A DNA stretch of 64,000 bases from CAMAVH01 sp046297835 (GCA_046297835.1 JBKBHI010000002.1:1-64000); one strand, 5' to 3'. Positions 24,090 through 33,492 are shown, counted from the first letter of the stretch. Translations and numbers: made by a program. Notes: generated by a model from the sequence alone, not told the origin.

Positions 24090-25859
24090 TTATTGCTGGC
24101 GGTTGAAGCGGCTCATCAACACGCGCCCGGCGATGGTCAGCACCGCCAGCGCCGCGATCAGCATCATGCCGAGCGCCGCCGTCTGGCCCGGATAGCCGTC
24201 GGCCCAACTGTGCCACATGATGACCGATAGCACCTGGCTGTCGCGCGTCGAGAGCATCAGCGGCACCGAGAAGTTGCGCAAACTGTGCGAGGCGACCCAA
24301 ATCCAGCCGCTGATGAAGGACGGCAGCAGCAGCGGCAGGACGATGCGGCGGATGATGACGCCCCATTTCGCGCCCGACGTGCGGCCCGCCTCCTCCATCT
24401 CGGCATGCAGCTGCGCGAACGCGCCGATCATGGTGCGGCTGCCGAAAGCGATATAGCCGATGGTCAGGCCGAGGGCGATCAGCCAGGTGCTGCCGAACAG
24501 GCCGAGCGAGCTCAGCGGCGGCTGAATGAAGACGAACATCAGCGCGATGCCGACGATGACCCCCGGCAGGCTATGCGGCAGGAAGGTCACGACGTCGAGC
24601 GCCGTCTTGCCGCCGGCGTGGCGGCGGCTGATCAGCCAGGCGCATAGCAGAGACAGCGTCATGGTCAAGGTCGCGGCGACGACGCCGACGAACAGGGTGT
24701 TCCAGGTCGCGGCGGCGATGCCGCTTTCGGCGAACACCGCGCGGTAATGCATGAACGTCAGGTCCGGCAGCAGGTCCCACGACGGGTTCATGTAGATCGG
24801 CAGCAGCGAGCTCCAGCCGAGCACGAAGACCGGCGCGCCGATCACCAGAATGAAATAGACGACGAAGATCGCGAAGCAGAGGTAGCGCCAGCGCCCCAGG
24901 CGCGCGAGGCGCGGCCGATAGCCCTTGCCGGTGATGGTCGTATAGCGCCCGGCCTTGCCGACCAGGCTGCGATACCAGAAGACCAAGAGGATGCTGACCA
25001 GCAGGAAGCTCGCGCCAAGCGCGGCGGACAGGCCGAACTGCGGCGGCGATTGCAGCTGCGTGGTGAAATAGATGTAGGACGGAAACACGTAGATTCTCGC
25101 CGGCAGGCCGATGACCAGCGGAATCTCCAGCGATTCGAGATGCGTCATGAAGCCGTACATGCTCGCCGCCAGGATCGCCGGCAGCAGCAGCGGCAGAAAG
25201 ACGCGGAACAAAGTGGTGCGGCCGTTCGCCCCGGCGGTGCGCGCCGCTTCCTCCAGGGCCGGGTCCATCGCGCGGAACGCGCCGACCATGATGAGAAAGG
25301 TGGTGGTGACGCCGCGCAGCCCCTCCAGCACCACCATGCCGGCGAGGCTATAGACGTTGAACGGCCCGCGCGTGCCGGTGTAGCCGAACAGCGACAGGAA
25401 ATCGCGGATTAGCACGTTGAACAGCCCGATGTTGGGCGACAGCAGGAACGTCCAGGACATGGCGAACAGCAGTCCCGGGATCGCCATCGGCACCAGCATC
25501 AGGCCCCAGGCGACGTTGCGGAACGGCATGTCGGTGCGTTCCGTGAGATAGGCGAAGAACACCGCGATGACCGTGGACAGCGCCGTGCTCAAGGCCGCGA
25601 GCATCGCCGTATTGAAGAACATCGTGTAGGTGAGCGAGCTGGAATAGGCGATCGCGTAGTTGCGGAAGGTGAAGCTGCCGGGCTGCCAGGGCGTGCCCTG
25701 CCGGAAGCTGAACAGCACCAACGTCGCCAGGGGCACCAGCACCAGCAGCACCGTGAACAGCGCCCCGAGCGCCGGCACGGCATATTGCAGCGCGCCGCGC
25801 CAATCGTACGCGCCGCGCGCGCCGAACGGCCGCGCCGAAACCGAACCGAACAGGCTCAC
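24090..25859 (-). CDS. ABC transporter permease, fused double-permease (FbpB-like)
   Basis: A 589-residue membrane protein with two binding-protein-dependent permease domains and about twelve helices, the arrangement seen in iron(III) and similar importers. Each half carries an EAA-like loop (EEAARTAGANGRTTLFRVFL and EEAGRTSGAKWGVIIRRIVL). A GTG start at 25859 follows GGAGG. An alpha/beta hydrolase gene on the other strand separates it from the matching binding protein (26849-27943), and no ATPase gene is present nearby, so the set is incomplete here. The substrate is probably an organic solute, given the Rieske and cupin genes upstream. Confidence 0.92.
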   Translation of the reverse strand: MSLFGSVSARPFGARGAYDWRGALQYAVPALGALFTVLLVLVPLATLVLFSFRQGTPWQPGSFTFRNYAIAYSSSLTYTMFFNTAMLAALSTALSTVIAVFFAYLTERTDMPFRNVAWGLMLVPMAIPGLLFAMSWTFLLSPNIGLFNVLIRDFLSLFGYTGTRGPFNVYSLAGMVVLEGLRGVTTTFLIMVGAFRAMDPALEEAARTAGANGRTTLFRVFLPLLLPAILAASMYGFMTHLESLEIPLVIGLPARIYVFPSYIYFTTQLQSPPQFGLSAALGASFLLVSILLVFWYRSLVGKAGRYTTITGKGYRPRLARLGRWRYLCFAIFVVYFILVIGAPVFVLGWSSLLPIYMNPSWDLLPDLTFMHYRAVFAESGIAAATWNTLFVGVVAATLTMTLSLLCAWLISRRHAGGKTALDVVTFLPHSLPGVIVGIALMFVFIQPPLSSLGLFGSTWLIALGLTIGYIAFGSRTMIGAFAQLHAEMEEAGRTSGAKWGVIIRRIVLPLLLPSFISGWIWVASHSLRNFSVPLMLSTRDSQVLSVIMWHSWADGYPGQTAALGMMLIAALAVLTIAGRVLMSRFNRQQ

Positions 25860-25978
25860 CGCCGCCTCCCGCCGCGCGCGCCATGACGAGGCATCGCGGC
25901 GCGAATGAGTTTCCCGCGCTTGCCTCGGCCGGCGAAAGGCGTTTCCATCGCCGTCGCGATCATGCAGGGAGACGCAAC

Positions 25979-26806
25979 GTGTCGGCCATTATCGAACGCC
26001 ACCTCATCGACATTCTCGGCCTCAAGACGTTCTATCTGAAAGCCGGCCCGGCGGACGGGCGACCGCTGTTCCTGCTGCACGGCGGCTCGCCCGGCGCGTG
26101 CGCCAGCCTCAATTGGAAACACAATCTCGACGCGCTGGCGGCGGCCGGGTTCGCCGCTTACGCGTTCGACCAGCCGGGCTTCGGCGACACCCAAGCGCCC
26201 GCCGACCATTCCATGGAATTTCGCGTCGCCCACGCTCTCGCCTTCGTCGAAGCCATGGGCTTCGCCGGCTTCGACATCGCCGGCAATTCCATGGGCGCCT
26301 ATATCGCCGCGCGCATCGCGCTCGAACATCCGCAAGCCGGCCGGCTCGTGCTGATCTCCTCCAGCACGCTCGCGCCCAAGGGCTCCGCCGCCGCGCAGGC
26401 CAAATCCGACGCCCATAACGCCGGCTTGCGCGGCTATGAACCGAGCCTCGAGAACATGCGCGCGCTGACGAAGAACACCTTCCTGCGTCAGGAGATGGCG
26501 ACCGAGGCGGTGATTCGCGAGCGCTACGAAATGAGCGCCGGCTGGCGGCACGAGGCGGCGCAAGCGCGCCTCAAGGCCGCGCCGGCCAAGAGCATGGTCC
26601 CCGACCTGCCGAAGCTGACGATGGAGACTCTGATCCTGTGGGGCGCCGACGACCATGGCGCGGCCGTCGAGCGCGCGCTGCTGCTGTTCCAAGCGCTGCC
26701 GAAAGCCGAACTGCATATTTTCAACGATTGCGCGCACTGGGTTCATTGGGATCAAGCGGAGCGGTTCAACAATCTCGTGACCGGCTTTCTCGCCCGCCCG
26801 TTATGA
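25979..26806 (+). CDS. Alpha/beta hydrolase (meta-cleavage product hydrolase-like)
   Basis: A 275-residue alpha/beta hydrolase. The oxyanion-hole motif HGGSPGA, nucleophile elbow GNSMGA, an acid in LWGADDHG and the catalytic His in CAHWVHWD are all visible. The overall pattern resembles BphD/MhpC-type hydrolases, which split ring-cleavage products. A GTG start at 25979 is used, with CAGGGAGA upstream; the frame to 25883 overlaps the divergent permease. It lies between a permease gene and a binding-protein gene, both on the other strand. A matching intradiol or extradiol dioxygenase is not certain here; VOC genes are the nearest candidates. Confidence 0.88.
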   Translation: MSAIIERHLIDILGLKTFYLKAGPADGRPLFLLHGGSPGACASLNWKHNLDALAAAGFAAYAFDQPGFGDTQAPADHSMEFRVAHALAFVEAMGFAGFDIAGNSMGAYIAARIALEHPQAGRLVLISSSTLAPKGSAAAQAKSDAHNAGLRGYEPSLENMRALTKNTFLRQEMATEAVIRERYEMSAGWRHEAAQARLKAAPAKSMVPDLPKLTMETLILWGADDHGAAVERALLLFQALPKAELHIFNDCAHWVHWDQAERFNNLVTGFLARPL

Positions 26807-26812
26807 AAAAGG

Positions 26813-26846
26813 CGCCGCCTCTCCCGCCGAAACGGGAGAGGCGGCG
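26813..26846. terminator. Rho-independent terminator, hydrolase/binding protein
   Basis: A 14-bp perfect stem (26813-26826 with 26833-26846) encloses the loop CCGAAA between two convergent genes. On the minus strand it is followed by TTTTT, so it should terminate the binding-protein transcript; on the plus strand it lacks a T-tract. Confidence 0.8.
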
Positions 26847-26848
26847 AC

Positions 26849-27943
26849 TCAGTTGCCGCCTTCAGGAGCGAGCGCAGGAATATTCAGCTTGGTCTGATAT
26901 TCCTGATTGAAACCGTCCCACTTCGAGACGCAGTCGGGACCGCAGACCGCGGTGTGCTTGCCTTCCGCCGCCTTGTGGTTGCGGTTGAGCGGGTTGGACG
27001 GGAAGCCGCGATAGGCGCTCTTGTCGAGTACTTCCTGTCCGGCAGTGGCGAGCCAGACGGAGAACAGCTGCGTCGTCGCCGGCATCTTCGACCATTTGTT
27101 GACATACATGCGCGTGCCGATCTCGAGCGGAATGCTGTCGGCCACCGAGAATTGCAGGGTGCGTACGCCGGTATCGATCAGGCGCTGGGCCGAATGGTAG
27201 TTGATGCCGCAAGCGATCGGATATTCGCCGGACGCCACCTTCTGCAGGATCGGCCCCTGGCCGTCGATCACCACCACGTCGTTCTTCATCAGGCCGTCGA
27301 GCCAGGCGAGGTGGCGCGGCCGCTCCTTCGGATCGTATTGCAGCGCGTGCAGCTTATTGCGCGCGTCCACCACCACCTTGCCCTTCCACATCGGGTCGAT
27401 GCAGGACGCCCAGGTCAGCGGCTCTTTGCCCTTCGGCACCAGCTTGGTGTTCCAGACGTTGCCGCGCACCAGCGCGACGGTGGCGAGGAAATTTCCGTCG
27501 GGGTCATAAGATTCTTCGGCGATGCGCGGCCAACTCGCGGGCAGCGACTTGCTGAGCTCGCGATAGTCGAACGGCGGCTTCACCAGCGCGCCGGCTTCCC
27601 AATATTGCTGCTGGAACTCGCCGGCGATATGCATGATGTCGTAGGGCGGGTTTTCGCCCTGCTTGATCGACAGCAGGAAGCGGCCGAACGGGCCGATGCC
27701 GGTCTCGCGCTTGTAGGTGATCGTCTTCACGAAGGGAAACTCCTTCATGAAAGCGGGAAACACCTGCTTCGTGTCCGGCTCGGGCCAATCGAGCGACATG
27801 GCGATCTTGCCGCCCGACTTCTCCATTTCCGCTTTGGACATCTCGACCAGCTTGTCGAACGGATCGGCGGCGAACGCGGGACTGGCGACGGCGGCGCAAA
27901 GAGCGACGGCGGCGGCTCGGAGAATCGCGGAGCTGTCAAGCAT
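26849..27943 (-). CDS. ABC transporter extracellular solute-binding protein
   Basis: A 364-residue periplasmic protein of the iron(III)/spermidine/ABC-type binding protein 1 clan. The signal peptide is MLDSSAILRAAAVALCAAVA, ending PAFA. The mature part begins ADPFDKLVEM, and the C-terminal half contains the pattern SGEYPIACGINYHSAQ, common in this clan. The start at 27943 is preferred over 27979. It is downstream of the cupin and Rieske genes on the same strand, and the likely partner permease lies beyond the hydrolase gene. No ATPase subunit is encoded nearby. Confidence 0.88.
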   Translation of the reverse strand: MLDSSAILRAAAVALCAAVASPAFAADPFDKLVEMSKAEMEKSGGKIAMSLDWPEPDTKQVFPAFMKEFPFVKTITYKRETGIGPFGRFLLSIKQGENPPYDIMHIAGEFQQQYWEAGALVKPPFDYRELSKSLPASWPRIAEESYDPDGNFLATVALVRGNVWNTKLVPKGKEPLTWASCIDPMWKGKVVVDARNKLHALQYDPKERPRHLAWLDGLMKNDVVVIDGQGPILQKVASGEYPIACGINYHSAQRLIDTGVRTLQFSVADSIPLEIGTRMYVNKWSKMPATTQLFSVWLATAGQEVLDKSAYRGFPSNPLNRNHKAAEGKHTAVCGPDCVSKWDGFNQEYQTKLNIPALAPEGGN

Positions 27944-27994
27944 GGGAGGTCTCCAGGGTTTGCGGGGACGCACGCTCAAGTCACGGATGGGCGA

Positions 27995-28312
27995 TCAGGT
28001 GGAACGTCCTTCGGCGTAGCGCAGGACCGTGCCGCCCTTGGGCGCGAGAGTCGGACCGTATTCGGTGCCCTTCTCGATGAAGATGCAGGCGCCGGCGGTA
28101 TAGACGTTGCCGCCGATCTCGACCTCGCCGTCGAGCACGTAGAACATCTCGTTGAAAGGATGCGAATGGACCGGAATATTCGTGTCCGGCCCCCAATGGC
28201 GGATCATCACCGACGTCGCGCCGTGCGCGGTAGCCTTGATGAGATACTTGCTGAAGCCGCGGCCCGATTTCTCGAGCGGCACTTCGTCGGCATGGGCGGC
28301 GTAAAAGGCCAT
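27995..28312 (-). CDS. Small cupin-domain protein
   Basis: A 105-residue single cupin. The metal-binding pattern HSHPFNEMFYVLDGEVEIGG (HxH...E) is complete, and a shorter second motif follows. Small cupins of this kind act as isomerases, dioxygenases or sensors. The gene lies 28 bp after the Rieske oxygenase and 51 bp before the binding-protein gene, so the three form a likely operon. Its exact role (ring cleavage, or a metal-dependent step after the Rieske oxygenase) cannot be read. Confidence 0.85.
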   Translation of the reverse strand: MAFYAAHADEVPLEKSGRGFSKYLIKATAHGATSVMIRHWGPDTNIPVHSHPFNEMFYVLDGEVEIGGNVYTAGACIFIEKGTEYGPTLAPKGGTVLRYAEGRST

Positions 28313-28340
28313 CGTTCCCTCCCTGGCGATGGACGGCGCC

Positions 28341-29567
28341 TCAGGCGTTCGCCATCGATTCGTATTTGCGCGACTTGCGTTCCTCGGCGGTGACCCAACG
28401 CTCGTAAGCGGTGACGCGGATCAGCTCGTTCTGCTTGGGATCGCGGATGATGCCCTTGGGGTCGTGACCCTCCTGCGCGCGCTTGATCTCCTTCAGCAGC
28501 ATCTTGCGCAGCATGATGATGCCCTCGTCGATCACCGGGGAGAGGTTCTCGTTCTCGCGGTCGGCGATCGGCCCGATGCTGTCGACCACCATGCCGTCCT
28601 CGATGAAGTGCAGCGGCGGCACCTCGTAGCCCAGCTCGGGATTCTCGGCGTTGCGGTATTCCTTGAACGGCTCGATGAACGCGCCCTTCGGCCGCCAGCG
28701 CTCGGTGAAGGGATCGCCCTCGAACACGCCGGAATTGTCGCCGGGCTTGAAGCGCAGGCGGAACATGATGCTGTGCGTCTCGTCGATCGGCACGGTCCAG
28801 CGCGCCGCCGAGACCGGCGTGCCGACGACCTTGCCTTTGAGATAACGCCCGCCGCTGCCGCCGAAGCTGACGCCCGGCATGAGCAGGTGATGTTCGCGAT
28901 AGTTGAACATCCCCTTCTCTTTGGTGGTGCGGTAAGCCTTATAGACGAGGCCGAGATCGGTCTCGTGGAAGCCGAGATCGGGCTCGCTATTGGCGATGTC
29001 GGGCCAAGCGCCGCCGTGCGTGAAGCTCGGATGCACCGGATCCATGCCGTTCTCGACGGCCTGCAGCCAATGGCAGTCCTGGAAGCCTTGGATGGTGAGA
29101 TAGCGCTCGCCTTCGCCGACGAGAATGTCGTAGCGCGGCAGCAGCGGCGCCGGCTGCGGGCCGAAATAGGCGAAGATCAATCCGCCCAATTCCTCGACCG
29201 GATAGGCCGGATGCTTGATCGTGGTCTTGAAGGTGCTTTCGGCCGGCTCGCCAGGCGTCTCCAGCACCGCGCCCTTCTCATCGATCATCCAGCCGTGATA
29301 TTTGCAACGCACGCCCGGCGGCTCGACCGAGCCGAGACAGAGATTGGCCCGGCGATGCGGGCACAGCGCCCCGACCAGCGCCGCCTGGCCGTCCGGCTTG
29401 CGGAACAGCACTAGGTCTTCACCGAGCACGCGGATGAACGTCGGCTTGGTCTTCAGGTGCTTGGAGAAGCCGACCGGCTGCCAATAGCGCCGCAGGAAAT
29501 CGCCCATCGGCGTGCCGGCGCGAATGCCGTTGAGAATTTCGCTCTCTTCCTTGGTCGTCCGATACAT
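28341..29567 (-). CDS. Rieske non-heme iron oxygenase, alpha subunit
   Basis: A 408-residue aromatic-ring hydroxylase or demethylase component of the phthalate-dioxygenase type. The Rieske cluster ligands are C69-x-H71 and C88-x2-H91 (CPH and CKYH). The mononuclear iron site is E172-x3-D176-x2-H179-x4-H184 in the stretch ENGMDPVHPSFTH. It uses O2 and electrons from a reductase that is not encoded in the window. GGGAGAAT precedes the ATG at 29567. It starts a minus-strand operon with cupin and binding-protein genes. The substrate may be an aromatic acid or methoxy-aromatic compound. Confidence 0.95.
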   Translation of the reverse strand: MYRTTKEESEILNGIRAGTPMGDFLRRYWQPVGFSKHLKTKPTFIRVLGEDLVLFRKPDGQAALVGALCPHRRANLCLGSVEPPGVRCKYHGWMIDEKGAVLETPGEPAESTFKTTIKHPAYPVEELGGLIFAYFGPQPAPLLPRYDILVGEGERYLTIQGFQDCHWLQAVENGMDPVHPSFTHGGAWPDIANSEPDLGFHETDLGLVYKAYRTTKEKGMFNYREHHLLMPGVSFGGSGGRYLKGKVVGTPVSAARWTVPIDETHSIMFRLRFKPGDNSGVFEGDPFTERWRPKGAFIEPFKEYRNAENPELGYEVPPLHFIEDGMVVDSIGPIADRENENLSPVIDEGIIMLRKMLLKEIKRAQEGHDPKGIIRDPKQNELIRVTAYERWVTAEERKSRKYESMANA

Positions 29568-29759
29568 CAGCGGATTCTCCCTGCGAAACGATGGTGCGTT
29601 CGGCTGATAGTGCGACCGGCCCGATAGAATCGGGACAAGCCGTTGAATTTACTTGGAAACGAGATTCCCCCTCGGCCGCCTGCGCGGCATTCCTGTTACA
29701 AACTCTAGCCCCGCGAAAAAATCGGACCAAAGCCCAATTCCTCATTGAAGGCCGGAGCG

Positions 29760-29875
29760 AAACTCATGAGTGGACGCGGCGCGACGCCGTCCGGCTGCGA
29801 TGCAAGAAGCCGGCCGCGCGGGACGCGCGTGATCGCGGCAGTGCGCTCAGAAAAACGCGCAAGCCTCATGAGTTT
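29760..29875. promoter_or_regulatory. Paired CTCATGAG palindromes in divergent promoter
   Basis: AAACTCATGAG (29760-29770) and CTCATGAGTTT (29865-29875) form a perfect 11-bp inverted repeat 94 bp apart, and each arm contains the 8-bp palindrome CTCATGAG. The region 29568-29963 between the Rieske and aspartate-dehydrogenase-like genes has no convincing gene, so these look like two operator copies controlling both directions. The core CTCATG is also upstream of the ubiD-like operon (6812-6865). Confidence 0.5.
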
Positions 29876-29963
29876 TACTCGGCGGCCGAATCCGCATTGG
29901 CATTTGCGGGCGCGCCGAAGCGGACGGTAGAAATTGCATATCGCAATTCGCTCGGGGCCCCCC

Positions 29964-30830
29964 ATGACATCGCTGGCGTTGCATCAGAACGGCTCGACCG
30001 CCATGCCGGCCGTCGCCGCCGGCCGCAAGATGAAAATCGCCATCGCCGGTTTGGGCGCGATCGGAAAGATGCTGGCGCGCAAACTCGGCGAGGAGGCGTT
30101 GCCCGGCATGGAACTCGCCGGGGTCGCGGCGCGCGATCACGACAAGGCGCGCCGCACCTTAGCGGAAGCGGGAACCGACGCGCCCGTGCTGAGCCTGGAG
30201 GATTTGGCGGAGGCCGCCGATCTGGTCGTCGAATGCGCGCCCGCCGCGATTTTCGCCGAGATCGCCCGCCCGACGCTGGCCGCCGGCAAGAAGATGATGG
30301 CGCTGAGCGTCGGCGCGCTTCTGAGCCATTTCGATCTGGTCGAGGTCGCGCGCCGGCACGGCGGCCAGATCATAGTGCCGACCGGCGCGCTGCTCGGACT
30401 CGACGCGGTTTCGGCCGCCGCCGAAGGGACGATCCACTCGGTCAGCATGGTGACGCGCAAGCCGGTGAAGGGCCTGCTCGGCGCGCCCTATCTCGTCGAA
30501 CACGGCATCGCCATCGAAGACATCAAGGAGCCGCTGAAGATTTTCGAGGGCACGGCGCGCGAGGCCGCCATCGGTTTTCCCGCCAATCTCAACGTCGCCG
30601 TCGCTTTGTCGCTCGCCGGCATCGGCCCGGACAAGACGCGCCTGCAGATCTGGGCCGACCCGACGGTGACGCGCAACACCCACCGCATCCTCGTCGATTC
30701 CGACTCCGCCAGCCTCGACATGACGATCGCCAACATCCCGTCGGAAAATCCCAAGACGGGCCGCATCACCGCGCTCAGCGTCATCGCCGCGCTGCGCAAG
30801 ATGCAAGCGCCGCTCCGGGTCGGGACATAA
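29964..30830 (+). CDS. Aspartate dehydrogenase-like protein (NadX/DUF108 family)
   Basis: A 288-residue NAD(P)-dependent dehydrogenase-like protein. The Rossmann motif IAGLGAIGK is near the start, and the C-terminal half has the conserved ADPTVTRNTHRI and ANIPSENPKTG of the L-aspartate dehydrogenase family. The start is uncertain: 29964, 30003 or 30030 (MKIAIAGLG, the normal family N-terminus) are all possible. No nadA or nadB is nearby. Its divergence from a Rieske oxygenase suggests use in a catabolic pathway rather than NAD synthesis; this is inference. Confidence 0.85.
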   Translation: MTSLALHQNGSTAMPAVAAGRKMKIAIAGLGAIGKMLARKLGEEALPGMELAGVAARDHDKARRTLAEAGTDAPVLSLEDLAEAADLVVECAPAAIFAEIARPTLAAGKKMMALSVGALLSHFDLVEVARRHGGQIIVPTGALLGLDAVSAAAEGTIHSVSMVTRKPVKGLLGAPYLVEHGIAIEDIKEPLKIFEGTAREAAIGFPANLNVAVALSLAGIGPDKTRLQIWADPTVTRNTHRILVDSDSASLDMTIANIPSENPKTGRITALSVIAALRKMQAPLRVGT

Positions 30831-30909
30831 GCGCGGCGGAACCCGCCCCTTTCGGCTGGACAGGCATCCGTCCGGCTTTCTAGGCTGGCCTCCCCCACAG
30901 GAGACGGCC

Positions 30910-32694
30910 ATGCGCGCAGTTCTTTCCATCGTCCTCGCCAGCGCCTTCGGCTTGTTCGCCGTGCCGGCGCTGGCGCAATCGTCCGACCTGACGCGGCCCG
31001 CGCCGGAGAACGCCTCGGGCTTCGCGCCGCGCGGCCTGACGACGGCGCGCACGCACATGGTGGTCGCCGCCCATCCGCTCGCGGCGGCGGCGGGCGACGA
31101 AATTCTCGCCGAGGGCGGCAGCGCCATCGACGCGATGATCGCGACGCAGCTGGTGCTCAACCTCGTCGAGCCGCAATCCTCCGGCATCGGCGGCGGCGGC
31201 TTTCTTCTCCATTATGACGCCGCCGCCAAAGCCCTGACGAGCTTCGACGCGCGCGAGACCGCGCCGGGCGCCGCCACGCCCGATCTGTTCCGCGGCCCGG
31301 ACGGCAAGCCGCTGGCGTTTCTCGACGCGGTCATCGGCGGCCGTTCGGTCGGCGCGCCGGGCATCGTCCGCCTGCTCGAAACCACGCATCAACGCTACGG
31401 CAAGCTGCCTTGGCCGCGCCTGTTCGCCCGCGCCATCCAGCTCGCCGAAGACGGCTTCATCGTCTCGCCGCGCCTCGCTGGCGCCATCGCCGACGACCGC
31501 CAGCGCCTGACGCGCCACGCCGCGACGCGCGGCTATTTCCTCAAAGCCGACGGCGCGCCGCTGCAGGCCGGCGAGCGACTGCGCAATCCGGCCTTCGCCG
31601 AGACGCTGCGACTGATCGCCGAGGGCGGCGCGGCGGCCTTTTACGAAGGCGACATCGCCAAGGACATCGTCGCCGCCGTGCAGGGCGCGAGCGGCAATCC
31701 GGGGCTGCTGACGCTGGCGGATCTGGCCGCATATCAGGTGATCGAGCGCGCGCCGACCTGCGCCATCTACCGCCGCTTCGAGGTCTGCGGCATGGGGCCG
31801 CCGTCGAGCGGCGCGCTGACCGTCGGCCAGATTCTCGGCCTCTTGGAGCCGTTCGAGCTTTCGGCCCTGCCGCCGGCGGGCACGCAGGCGGCGCATCTGT
31901 TCGCCGAAGCCTCGAAGCTCGCCTATGCCGACCGCGCGCGCTATATCGCCGATCCGGGCTTCGCCCAGCAGCCGCTCGGCAGCCTGCTCGATCCGGGCTA
32001 TCTCTCGGCTCGCACCAGCCTGATCGACGGCGCGCGCGCCATGCCCAAAGGCGAAGCGGGCACGCCGCCCTGGCGCGACGGTCGGCGCGACGGGGGCGCC
32101 TACGCGCCGGACCGCAGCGTCGAGGTGCCGGCGACCAGCCATCTTTCCATCGTCGATAGCGACGGCAACATCGTCGCGCTCACCACGTCGATCGAGGCCG
32201 GCTTCGGCTCGCGCCTGATGACGCGCGGCTTCCTGCTCAACAACCAGCTCACCGATTTCTCCTTCGTCGCGCTCGAGGATGGCGCATGGGTGGCCAACCG
32301 CGTCGAGCCGGGCAAGCGGCCGCGTTCCTCCATGTCGCCCACCATCGTCCTCGGCCCCGCCGACGCGGAGGGCCGGCGCGAACCGGTCTACGCCCTCGGC
32401 AGCGCTGGCGGCGCGCGCATCATCGCCCATGTCGCCTGGAGCCTGATCGGTTTGATCGATTGGAATTTGGATTTGCAATCCGCTCTCGCTCTGCCGCATG
32501 TCGCCAACCTGAACGGGCCGACCGAATTGGAGGCGGACACGCCGATCACGGCGCTCGCCCCCGCCCTGACCGCGCTCGGCCAGAGCGTGCAGATTCGCGA
32601 CATCAACAGCGGCCTCCATGCGCTCCGGCTTTCCGCCGGGCGGATCGAAGGCGCCGCCGATCCCCGCCGCGAGGGCGTCGCGCGCGGCCGCTGA
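30910..32694 (+). CDS. ggt: Gamma-glutamyltransferase (periplasmic)
   Basis: A 594-residue gamma-glutamyltranspeptidase that cleaves gamma-glutamyl compounds such as glutathione. It has a signal peptide (MRAVLSIVLASAFGLFAVPA, then LAQS), the large subunit, and the self-cleavage site at T409 in PATSHLSIV, the N-terminal nucleophile of the mature small subunit. The later GSAGGARI is also typical. It follows the aspartate-dehydrogenase-like gene by 79 bp. The length matches the family, and the enzyme should be active in the periplasm. Confidence 0.95.
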   Translation: MRAVLSIVLASAFGLFAVPALAQSSDLTRPAPENASGFAPRGLTTARTHMVVAAHPLAAAAGDEILAEGGSAIDAMIATQLVLNLVEPQSSGIGGGGFLLHYDAAAKALTSFDARETAPGAATPDLFRGPDGKPLAFLDAVIGGRSVGAPGIVRLLETTHQRYGKLPWPRLFARAIQLAEDGFIVSPRLAGAIADDRQRLTRHAATRGYFLKADGAPLQAGERLRNPAFAETLRLIAEGGAAAFYEGDIAKDIVAAVQGASGNPGLLTLADLAAYQVIERAPTCAIYRRFEVCGMGPPSSGALTVGQILGLLEPFELSALPPAGTQAAHLFAEASKLAYADRARYIADPGFAQQPLGSLLDPGYLSARTSLIDGARAMPKGEAGTPPWRDGRRDGGAYAPDRSVEVPATSHLSIVDSDGNIVALTTSIEAGFGSRLMTRGFLLNNQLTDFSFVALEDGAWVANRVEPGKRPRSSMSPTIVLGPADAEGRREPVYALGSAGGARIIAHVAWSLIGLIDWNLDLQSALALPHVANLNGPTELEADTPITALAPALTALGQSVQIRDINSGLHALRLSAGRIEGAADPRREGVARGR

Positions 32695-32927
32695 GCTTCC
32701 CGCCGCACCGCCGTTAGGCAGAGCGTTCCGCTTGGCGCACAAGATTCGGGCGGCGCGCCGACTGACGCCGTCCGGGGGACAATATATGTTAGATAACAAA
32801 CCTATTTCGCGCCGGTCCCCTCTTCGCAAAGACGGGATTTCGGCTTAATCTCGGGCCAAGCCAGATCGGCGGGGCTTAAGCCCATCGCCCGTGATTGTTG
32901 CCGCCATCATCCATGCAGGAGGAAATC

Positions 32928-33395
32928 ATGAACGTCGTGGACGTCCGCAAGCTCTCTCCCGAAGACCGCGAAGGCTTCCATCAGGAAGCCGAGACCCGCA
33001 TGAAGCCGATCGCTTACGACATGCCGGTCAATCCCAAGCGCAAGGAAATCATCACCATCGCCAAGAGCGATCTGATGAAGGTCAACATGCAGGTCCTCTC
33101 CGACGGCGGCGAGAACAACCTGCATTACCACACCGGCTCGGACACGACCTGGTACGTGGTGAAGGGCCGCGTGAAGTTCTACGGCGTCGGCGACGAGATC
33201 ATCGGCGAGTTCGGCGAGAACCAGGGCATCTTCATTCCCGGCGGCGCGCGCTATTGGTTCGAGAAGAGCGGCGAAGGCGACCTGCAGATGCTGCAGATGG
33301 TCGCATACGACCGCACCTATCCCAACAAGGCCGAGCGCATCAACATCGAAGCCCACAAGGAATGGATGACCGACGACAATCTGAAGGTCTACTAA
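32928..33395 (+). CDS. Cupin-domain protein (cluster A copy)
   Basis: A 155-residue cupin with the motif NNLHYHTGSDTTWYVVKGRV, followed by GIFIPGGARYWFEKSGEGDL. It starts at 32928 with a perfect AGGAGG ribosome binding site. A clear paralogue lies at 53884-54378, and both are convergent with a TctC-type binding protein gene. A rho-independent terminator lies just downstream. Function is unknown; it may bind or isomerise a pathway intermediate. Confidence 0.85.
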   Translation: MNVVDVRKLSPEDREGFHQEAETRMKPIAYDMPVNPKRKEIITIAKSDLMKVNMQVLSDGGENNLHYHTGSDTTWYVVKGRVKFYGVGDEIIGEFGENQGIFIPGGARYWFEKSGEGDLQMLQMVAYDRTYPNKAERINIEAHKEWMTDDNLKVY

Positions 33396-33442
33396 GACCC
33401 CGGATCGTCGCGAATATCCCGCGTTCGAGATTCGCCAAAAAC

Positions 33443-33477
33443 AAACGCCCGCCGTTCGAAAACGGCGGGCGTTTTTC
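33443..33477. terminator. Rho-independent terminator, cupin/TctC
   Basis: AAACGCCCGCCGTT (33443-33456) pairs perfectly with AACGGCGGGCGTTT (33461-33474) around a CGAA tetraloop, followed by T residues on the plus strand and AAA/TTT on the other. It ends the cupin transcript and probably also the convergent TctC transcript. Confidence 0.9.
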
Positions 33478-33492
33478 CTGAGCGGCGCGCGG

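Noticed and set aside
29705..29965. An 86-residue minus-strand frame in the Rieske/aspartate dehydrogenase gap
   Set aside because: No ribosome binding site, no domain pattern, and it covers the paired CTCATGAG operator candidates.
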